This document shows, piece by piece, positions 1 to 5,374 of a stretch of 8,246 nucleotides of DNA. The notes beneath the pieces are model-generated. The model worked only from the letters and a program-made list of their open reading frames with translations, was not told where the DNA came from and made no database searches. The stretch is from positions 1 to 8,246 of the forward strand of contig DCGV01000010.1 in NCBI GenBank assembly GCA_002314725.1, read 5' to 3'. Each line of letters begins with the position of its first letter. Position 1 is the stretch's first letter. The stretch comes from Bacteroidales bacterium UBA1769 (GTDB lineage Bacteria > Bacteroidota > Bacteroidia > Bacteroidales > UBA932). The position numbers and the translations under genes are program-made.

Positions 1-719
1 GTACGATGATATACAGTCAGAAGAGTGAACAGTTCCAAATAAAGAAGGGACCTATCTTTGCTAATTTCGTTCTTGCAGATGAAATCAACCGTTCTCCAGC
101 CAAGGTTCAGTCAGCACTTCTCGAAGCTATGCAGGAGAGACAGGTGACAATTGGAGACCAAACATTTAAACTCCCTGAACCTTTCCTAGTAATGGCTACT
201 CAAAACCCAATTGAGCAAGAGGGTACTTATCCACTTCCTGAAGCACAGGTAGACCGTTTTATGTTGAAGGTAGTTGTCTCTTATCCTAAAAAAGAGGAGG
301 AAAAACTTATCATCCGAATGAATAACAGCGGTGAGTTTCCTAAGCCAAATACAGTTCTCAAACCAGAGGATATCGTTAGGGCGAGAGAGGTTGTACGTGA
401 TGTCTATATGGATGAGAAGATTGAAAAGTATATCGTAGATATAGTTTATGCTACTAGAAAACCTGAAGATTATGGTTTGGCAAACTATAAAAATATGATT
501 TCGTTCGGAGCATCTCCTCGTGCAAGTATATCTCTAGCTATGGCTTCAAAGGCATACGCATTTATTCGTAGAAGAGGATATGTGATTCCAGAAGATGTAC
601 GAGCAGTGGCAAATGAGGTGTTAAGACACAGAATCGGCCTTACATATGAGGCAGAGGCTGAGAATGTTTCAACTGAACAAATAATTGCAGGCGTCCTCAA
701 TGCTGTGGAGGTTCCATAA
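1..719 (+). CDS. moxR: MoxR-family AAA+ ATPase, 5'-truncated by the window edge
   Basis: This is the C-terminal part, about 238 codons, of a MoxR ATPase. The frame is open to the left edge, and the ATG at 6 is internal (it sits in the conserved Gly-Thr-x-Ile-Tyr stretch), so the real start and the Walker A loop lie outside the window. Numbering from that Met, Walker B is LADEINR (23-29), followed by the family-typical PAKVQSALLEAMQE (31-44), sensor 1 ATQNP (64-68), the EAQVDRF arginine-finger region (79-85) and sensor 2 GASPRAS (168-174). Family members are about 320-330 residues, so roughly 90 are missing. MoxR proteins are cytosolic, probably hexameric ATPases thought to act as chaperones or remodelling factors for partner VWA proteins, several of which are encoded just downstream. 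The TAA stop shares its last A with the next gene's ATG, indicating translational coupling. Identification is firm; the substrate is unknown. Confidence 0.96.
   Translation, partial: TMIYSQKSEQFQIKKGPIFANFVLADEINRSPAKVQSALLEAMQERQVTIGDQTFKLPEPFLVMATQNPIEQEGTYPLPEAQVDRFMLKVVVSYPKKEEEKLIIRMNNSGEFPKPNTVLKPEDIVRAREVVRDVYMDEKIEKYIVDIVYATRKPEDYGLANYKNMISFGASPRASISLAMASKAYAFIRRRGYVIPEDVRAVANEVLRHRIGLTYEAEAENVSTEQIIAGVLNAVEVP
705..711 (+). promoter_or_regulatory. Shine-Dalgarno-like site for the DUF58 gene
   Basis: GTGGAGG lies 7 nt before the ATG at 719, inside the last codons of moxR. It supports that start together with the TAATG stop/start overlap. Confidence 0.55.
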
Positions 720-1597
720 TGGAAGATTTACTCAAGAAAGTCAGAAAAATAGAGATAAAGACCAAGGCTTTATCACATCAGATATTTGCTGGTGAATACC
801 ACTCAGCATTTAAAGGTCGTGGTATGGCTTTCAGCGAGGTACGCGAATACCAATACGGAGACGATGTAAGAAATATGGACTGGAACGTAACGGCAAGATT
901 ACGCAGCCCGTATATTAAAGTCTTTGAAGAGGAACGCGAATTGACGGTAGTACTGTTGATAGACGTCAGTGGTTCGAGGTATTTCGGTACTACTGATTGT
1001 TTAAAACAGGACCTAATGGCAGAAATTGCTGCTGTACTCTCTTTTTCGGCATCAATCAACAATGACAAAGTGGGTGCACTCTTCTTTAGTGATAAAGTGG
1101 AAAGATTCATTCCACCTAAGAAGGGCCGCAGCCATTTGCTGAGGATTATCAGAGAGTTGATTGAATTCAAGCCTGAAAGTCAAGGTACAGATATTGGAGA
1201 AGCTTTGAGATATCTTACAAATGCAATAAAAAAACGTTGCACCGCTTTCCTTCTCTCTGATTTAATGGATTGCGATGTCAATGGAGTTCCAAAATATGAG
1301 GACTCATTGAAAATTGCAGTAGGAAGGCATGATCTTTCTGTGATCAATATATATGATCCAAGGGAACGTGTCCTACCGAATGTGGGTTTGGTTCATATAA
1401 AAGATGCCGAAAGTGGATCTTCCAACTGGGTGGATACGTCATCGGTATCTGTCCGTAGGAATTATGAGAGTTGGAATAGTAATGCTCTTAACAAGACCAC
1501 ACAATTACTGCGCAGGTATAAAGTCGATACAGTCAGTATCGCTACTGGGCAGGATTATGTAAAAGAGTTGATAGCATTCTTTAAAAACAGAGCATAA
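719..1597 (+). CDS. DUF58 domain protein (VWA-like), Bat operon
   Basis: A 292-residue soluble protein with no signal peptide or membrane segment, so probably cytosolic. The DUF58 signature is clear: FAGEYHSAFKGRGMAF (23-38), then EYQYGDDVRNMDWNVTAR (43-60), in which the YxxGDDxRxxDWN pattern is diagnostic. The second half resembles a von Willebrand A fold. LLIDVSGS (79-86) gives a DxSxS MIDAS motif, GTDIGEAL (156-163) supplies a candidate MIDAS Thr157, and LLSDLMD (178-184) supplies Asp181, so metal binding looks possible. DUF58 genes almost always follow moxR genes, and the products are presumed partners of the ATPase. The start is fixed by the 1-nt overlap with moxR and a GGAGG site 7 nt upstream. 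The family is certain; its biochemical role is not established. Confidence 0.95.
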   Translation: MEDLLKKVRKIEIKTKALSHQIFAGEYHSAFKGRGMAFSEVREYQYGDDVRNMDWNVTARLRSPYIKVFEEERELTVVLLIDVSGSRYFGTTDCLKQDLMAEIAAVLSFSASINNDKVGALFFSDKVERFIPPKKGRSHLLRIIRELIEFKPESQGTDIGEALRYLTNAIKKRCTAFLLSDLMDCDVNGVPKYEDSLKIAVGRHDLSVINIYDPRERVLPNVGLVHIKDAESGSSNWVDTSSVSVRRNYESWNSNALNKTTQLLRRYKVDTVSIATGQDYVKELIAFFKNRA

Positions 1598-1598
1598 C

Positions 1599-2570
1599 AT
1601 GATAAAAAAATCACTATTGTTTTCACTGCTGATTATGAATTCCTTGACCATGATGGCCCAGGAACAGGAGAAGCTCTCCTCTAATGTCAGCAAGGACTCG
1701 ATTTTGATAGGCGACCAATTTGAGTGGACTCTTCCATTGACCATAGATGAAGGGGATGAGTTCTATTTTGAGGAGGTTGAGGATCCTGTGACTCAAGGCG
1801 TAGAGGTGATTAAGCCATATGTTGTTGATACATTGTCCATTAAAAAGGGTAAGGTAAATCTTGAGTGGAAGATGATACTGACATCTTTTGATAGTGGTAG
1901 CTATTATCTACCAAATTTGATTGCTCTTGTTTCTCGAAAAGACGGATCTGTTGATACATTGTTGTTTGATGGGCCATCTATAGAGGTGAATACTATTCCT
2001 ATTGATACGGCAACTTTTCAACCGTATGATTTGAAGGGGCAGATAAAGTATCCTGTAACATTCAAGGAGGTTGCCACTTGGGTTCTGATAATCCTTCTTG
2101 CATTGGGTCTGGTTTATATCATTATCAGATATATCAAAACCAGAAGGGAGAATAGGACATTCTTTGGCAAACCTGTGGAAAAAGATCCTCCGCATATTGT
2201 AGCATTGCGGAATTTGGAAAAGATCAGAGGTCAGAAGTTGTGGCAGAATGATAAGCAAAAACAGTTCTATACAGCAGTGACAGATACAGTCCGTCAATAT
2301 ATTTCAGACAGATATGGAATTTCGGCAATGGAACAGACTTCCAATGAGATGTTCGATGAACTTAAAGGTAAAGAGGTTGATCCTGAGTTGTTAAAGCCTG
2401 TTAAAGAACTTTTTGCAACAGCTGATTTCGTCAAATTTGCCAAACATAATGCATCGACACAGGATAATGAGGATGCAATTCCTATAGCCGTCAGATTTGT
2501 TAATGCGACATTTATGCAGGAGTTGGAGGGTGATAAGGCACCTACAACAGAAAAAGAGAAGGAGGCGTAG
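1599..2570 (+). CDS. Membrane-anchored Bat operon protein with DUF4381-like C-terminal region
   Basis: A 323-residue protein. Residues 1-20 form a signal peptide (basic MIKK start, hydrophobic stretch, MMA/Q cleavage-like site), so the Met at 1599 is the right start although no Shine-Dalgarno site precedes it. Residues 21-157 look like a beta-rich periplasmic domain. A single TM segment spans about 158-177 (VATWVLIILLALGLVYIII) and is followed by KTRREN, which places the C-terminus in the cytoplasm. The C-terminal region holds PPHIVALRNLEKIR (197-210), LWQ (214-216), FYTAVTDTVRQYISDRYGI (223-241) and FVKFAKH (277-283), the pattern of DUF4381-type proteins found in MoxR/VWA loci. It begins 1 nt after the DUF58 stop. 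A proteins-of-unknown-function label is fair; I infer it is a structural or docking subunit because of topology and position. The C-terminal module resembles one in BatD. Confidence 0.85.
   Translation: MIKKSLLFSLLIMNSLTMMAQEQEKLSSNVSKDSILIGDQFEWTLPLTIDEGDEFYFEEVEDPVTQGVEVIKPYVVDTLSIKKGKVNLEWKMILTSFDSGSYYLPNLIALVSRKDGSVDTLLFDGPSIEVNTIPIDTATFQPYDLKGQIKYPVTFKEVATWVLIILLALGLVYIIIRYIKTRRENRTFFGKPVEKDPPHIVALRNLEKIRGQKLWQNDKQKQFYTAVTDTVRQYISDRYGISAMEQTSNEMFDELKGKEVDPELLKPVKELFATADFVKFAKHNASTQDNEDAIPIAVRFVNATFMQELEGDKAPTTEKEKEA
2559..2565 (+). promoter_or_regulatory. Perfect Shine-Dalgarno site for batA
   Basis: AAGGAGG ends 8 nt before the batA ATG at 2574, overlapping the last codons of the upstream gene. 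A perfect heptamer is unusual in Bacteroidota, and it fixes the batA start. Confidence 0.65.
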
Positions 2571-2573
2571 AAG

Positions 2574-3560
2574 ATGTTTTTTGAGTATCCATATTTACTT
2601 TGGCTTGAATTTATACTTGTCCCTATCATAGCTCTCTACATCTGGAGAGAATTGAAAGGGAAGAATCCATCTTTGATAGTATCCAATTCAACTCCTTGGC
2701 TCGTGAAAGAGAATAGATTGAAGGGATTTTCAAGACATATCCCATTTATCTTGAGAGTAGTTGCGATTGCTGCTATCATTATAGCCATTGCTCGTCCGAG
2801 GTCCTCGACCGATATGGAAAAAGTTGATACAGAGGGTATCGATATCGTTTTAACAATGGACGTTTCGACATCAATGCTGGCACGCGATTTTTCGCCGGAC
2901 CGTATAGGCGCCGCAAAGGATATTGCAATAGAATTCATCGCATCTAGGCCTACTGATAGGATAGGTATTGTCGTATTTGCAGGTGAGAGTTTTACTCAAT
3001 CTCCTTTAACCACTGATAGAGTAACACTAATCAATCTTATGAAAGAGGTAGAGACCGGTTTGATAGATGATGGTACTGCTATCGGTAATGGATTGGCTAC
3101 AGCAGTGGCCAGATTGAAAGACTCTGATGCGAAGAGCAGGGTTGTAATACTTTTGACAGATGGTGTCAATAATACAGGTGAGATTGCTCCGTTGACTGCG
3201 GCAGAGATAGCTAAGACTTTCGGGATAAGAGTATATACCATTGGAGTAGGTGCAATGGGTACTGCCCCATATCCAGTTATGACACCTTGGGGTATCCAGA
3301 CTCAGCAGATGCAGGTTGAAATAGATGAGCAATTGTTGGAAGAGATTGCAAACCAAACTGGTGGTAAATATTTCCGCGCAACGGACAATACGAAGTTGCT
3401 TGAGATATATAATGAAATCAACGAGATGGAGAAGAGTAAAACTACAGTTGACAGTTTCCCTGTCTATTCAGAGCTCTTTATGCGGTTTGCTCTTATAGCT
3501 TTGGCTGCTCTTATTCTCGAGATTGTATTCAGATTGTTTGTTTTAAGGAGGATGCCGTAA
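2574..3560 (+). CDS. batA: BatA, VWA-domain aerotolerance membrane protein
   Basis: A 328-residue protein. The N-terminal BatA domain carries two hydrophobic segments (about 8-23 and 58-74) separated by a basic loop, ending in the typical IARPRSS (72-78). A VWA domain follows with a complete MIDAS: DVSTS (96-100), Thr168 in DGTAIG (166-171) and Asp196 in LLTDG (193-197). A third TM lies at about 301-323, followed by RRMP. The positive-inside rule places the basic loop and C-terminus in the cytoplasm and the VWA domain in the periplasm. VWA domains of this type bind a divalent metal and mediate protein-protein contacts. BatA is paralogous to the adjacent BatB and is smaller by nine residues. 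The gene starts 3 nt after the previous stop, with a perfect AAGGAGG 8 nt upstream. Family assignment is secure; BatA versus BatB is assigned by gene order. Confidence 0.93.
   Translation: MFFEYPYLLWLEFILVPIIALYIWRELKGKNPSLIVSNSTPWLVKENRLKGFSRHIPFILRVVAIAAIIIAIARPRSSTDMEKVDTEGIDIVLTMDVSTSMLARDFSPDRIGAAKDIAIEFIASRPTDRIGIVVFAGESFTQSPLTTDRVTLINLMKEVETGLIDDGTAIGNGLATAVARLKDSDAKSRVVILLTDGVNNTGEIAPLTAAEIAKTFGIRVYTIGVGAMGTAPYPVMTPWGIQTQQMQVEIDEQLLEEIANQTGGKYFRATDNTKLLEIYNEINEMEKSKTTVDSFPVYSELFMRFALIALAALILEIVFRLFVLRRMP
3545..3551 (+). promoter_or_regulatory. Perfect Shine-Dalgarno site for batB
   Basis: AAGGAGG ends 9 nt before the batB ATG at 3561, inside the tandem Arg codons AGG AGG of the batA C-terminus. 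It supports the start that directly abuts the batA stop. Confidence 0.65.
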
Positions 3561-4574
3561 ATGTTGTATTTAGCACAAGCACGATATCTATTGTTGATAC
3601 TGGTAATACCAGTTCTCTATATCTCATACGGAGCTTATTTGAAAGTACGGCGCAAACGTATAGCCAAGTTCGGTAATCCGGAACTTGTGTCCAAGTTAAT
3701 GCCGGACGCTTCAAAGGGAAAAGGATGGTTGAAGATTACACTTCTTGCCCTTGCATGGCTGTTCTTCTCAATTGGCTTAGCCAGACCACAGTTGGGCGCT
3801 CGTTTGAAGGAACGAGAAAGTCAGGGTGCTGAGGTTATGATAGCACTTGATGTATCGAACTCAATGTTGGCTGAAGACTTTACTCCAAATAGATTGGAAC
3901 GTTCAAAACTCGCAATCTCAAGAGTTGTGGATAAGCTTCAAGGTGATAGAATAGGATTGATAGTCTTTGCCGGGCAGGCATTCGTACAGCTCCCTATTAC
4001 AACTGATTATGTATCTGCGAAGGTGTTTCTCAACACAATCAATACATCTTCCGTTCCAATCCAAGGAACTGCAATCGGAGAGGCATTGACATTCGCTGCC
4101 AGGAGTTTTAGTACGCAAAGTGAAAAGAGTCGAGCTATTATTTTGATTACTGACGGTGAAGATCATGAGGGTAATGTCCTTGAAGTGGCTCAAAGTATTG
4201 CAGAAGAGGGTATTAAGATTTATTGTATCGGTATTGGTACCCCAGCTGGTAAACCTATCCCAATCGACGGCGATCTGATGAAGGATAGAGATGGCCAAAT
4301 AGTCGTTACCAAATTGGATGAGGGAATACTTCAAGAGATTGCTTCAATTGGAAATGGAAAGTATGTTCGTGCAGGAAATGGGGAATTCGGATTGAATCCA
4401 GTTATTGATGATATCAAGCAGATGGAAGCAGAACAATTCCAGTCAGTGGTTTTCGAAGATTTCGATGAACAATATATGTATTTCTTTGGAGTTGCACTCT
4501 TTTTCTTGTTATTGGAACTGCTTGTGGGGGATAGAAAAGGAAGACAACTGTTTGTTAAGAAGGAGGAGAAATAG
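3561..4574 (+). CDS. batB: BatB, VWA-domain aerotolerance membrane protein
   Basis: A 337-residue paralogue of BatA. Two N-terminal hydrophobic segments (about 8-23 and 57-73) flank a strongly basic loop (KVRRKRIAKFG, 28-38), and the BatA-like domain ends in GLARPQLG (72-79). The VWA domain has an intact MIDAS: DVSNS (97-101), Thr170 in QGTAIG (168-173) and Asp198 in LITDGED (195-201). A C-terminal TM at about 306-322 is followed by a basic tail. Predicted topology equals that of BatA, with VWA in the periplasm. It differs from BatA after the last MIDAS strand, where BatB has the IDGD...KDRDG region (235-245). The ATG at 3561 follows the batA stop with no gap and has AAGGAGG 9 nt upstream. 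It probably forms a complex with BatA and the TPR proteins BatC and BatE; that is inference from conserved gene order. Confidence 0.94.
   Translation: MLYLAQARYLLLILVIPVLYISYGAYLKVRRKRIAKFGNPELVSKLMPDASKGKGWLKITLLALAWLFFSIGLARPQLGARLKERESQGAEVMIALDVSNSMLAEDFTPNRLERSKLAISRVVDKLQGDRIGLIVFAGQAFVQLPITTDYVSAKVFLNTINTSSVPIQGTAIGEALTFAARSFSTQSEKSRAIILITDGEDHEGNVLEVAQSIAEEGIKIYCIGIGTPAGKPIPIDGDLMKDRDGQIVVTKLDEGILQEIASIGNGKYVRAGNGEFGLNPVIDDIKQMEAEQFQSVVFEDFDEQYMYFFGVALFFLLLELLVGDRKGRQLFVKKEEK
4560..4566 (+). promoter_or_regulatory. Perfect Shine-Dalgarno site for batC
   Basis: AAGGAGG (followed by a further AG) ends 10 nt before the batC ATG at 4577, inside the Lys/Glu-rich end of batB. It supports this start, which also gives a clean signal peptide. 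Confidence 0.65.
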
Positions 4575-4576
4575 AT

Positions 4577-5371
4577 ATGAAACGATTGATACTCATTGTA
4601 TTGGTTTTGACATGCTCCGCTGTGGCAACATTTGCTCAGGTGGATAAGAAACAGATTCGTCAAGGCAATAAGGATTTCAAGAGAGGTAATTATCAAGAGG
4701 CTGAAATTTTTTATAAGAAGGGATTGCTGGTTGATTCATTGTCAACTGCAGCCAATTATAATTTGGGTAATACTCTCTATCGAATGGAGAACTACTCAGA
4801 GGCTGATAAATACTACAATGCTGTTGCTGATTCACTTGGACAAATGAAACATGGCTCTGACCTGTATCATAATATGGGAAATTCACTTTTGGCTCAAAAA
4901 AACTATCAAGGTGCGATAGAGGCTTATAAGAATGCTTTACGTCGCAATCCTTCGGATATGGAAACAAAGTCAAATCTGGCATATGCCCAGAAGATGCTGC
5001 AAAATCAACAGCATGATCAGAATAATGATCAGAACAACGACCAGAACCAAGACCAAAATCAGGATCAGAATCAAGACCAAAATCAGGACCAGGATAAGAA
5101 TGATGATCAGAACAATGATCAAAATAAGAATAATGACCAGAACAATGATCAGAATCAAGATCAGAACGACGATCAGAATCAGAATGATCAGAATCAGAAC
5201 AATGATCAGAACCAAAATGGTCAAGGGCAAACTCCTCCTCCAAAGATAAGTCAACAGGATGCACAACAGATGCTGCAGGCTATTCAAGATAAAGAGAATG
5301 ATACGCAGGAGAAGGTCAAGAAGGAGAAGGCTCTTATGATGCAGTCAAAACAAAAAGAGAAAAATTGGTAA
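4577..5371 (+). CDS. batC: BatC, periplasmic TPR protein with Asn/Gln/Asp repeat
   Basis: A 264-residue protein. Residues 1-20 form a signal peptide (MKRLILIVLVL core, TFA/Q cleavage-like site), predicting export to the periplasm or an envelope anchor. Residues 24-141 contain about three TPR units: GNKDFKRGNYQEAEIFYKKG (30-49), the unit with YNLGNTLYRMENYSEA (61-76), and the unit with YHNMGNSLLAQKNYQGAIEAYKNAL (split at 97-121). Residues 147-214 are a low-complexity stretch made almost entirely of Asp, Gln and Asn, with a few Lys. A short conserved tail follows: ISQQDAQQMLQAIQDKE (224-240) and a charged helix ending EKNW, typical of BatC. The TPRs should scaffold protein contacts, probably with BatA/BatB. 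The ATG lies 2 nt after the batB stop. The repeat may differ in length between strains. Confidence in BatC is high; the role of the repeat is unknown. Confidence 0.92.
   Translation: MKRLILIVLVLTCSAVATFAQVDKKQIRQGNKDFKRGNYQEAEIFYKKGLLVDSLSTAANYNLGNTLYRMENYSEADKYYNAVADSLGQMKHGSDLYHNMGNSLLAQKNYQGAIEAYKNALRRNPSDMETKSNLAYAQKMLQNQQHDQNNDQNNDQNQDQNQDQNQDQNQDQDKNDDQNNDQNKNNDQNNDQNQDQNDDQNQNDQNQNNDQNQNGQGQTPPPKISQQDAQQMLQAIQDKENDTQEKVKKEKALMMQSKQKEKNW
5015..5218 (+). repeat. Degenerate in-frame D/Q/N codon repeat in batC
   Basis: About 68 codons built from GAT/GAC, CAG/CAA and AAT/AAC. The arrangement is degenerate, with Asp-Gln-Asn and Asn-Gln-Asp units. One exact 17-nt copy pair (CAAGACCAAAATCAGGA) starts at 5048 and 5072, a 24-bp spacing that keeps the frame. 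All purine/A-rich units stay in frame, so contraction or expansion would change linker length without breaking the gene. Confidence 0.85.
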
Positions 5372-5374
5372 AGT

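Noticed and set aside
6..8. ATG at 6 as the start of a short MoxR protein
   Set aside because: The frame is open upstream to the window edge, the Met lies inside a conserved part of the family, and Walker A would be missing.
778..1170. 130-codon open frame on the minus strand across the DUF58 gene
   Set aside because: It is fully inside a DUF58 gene with clear family motifs, and its translation shows no recognisable domain.
5015..5218. Cluster of about ten GATC sites, as might mark a methylation-controlled region
   Set aside because: GATC arises automatically from Asp-Gln written GAT CAG. Spacing follows the codon repeat, and the site lies inside a gene with no promoter or origin features.
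4970..5287. Antisense open frame opposite batC encoding a Leu/Ile/Val-rich repeat, resembling a membrane protein
   Set aside because: It is the complement of the D/Q/N codon repeat (GAT/CAG/AAT read backwards gives hydrophobic codons). It has no start context of its own and lies within a well-supported batC.
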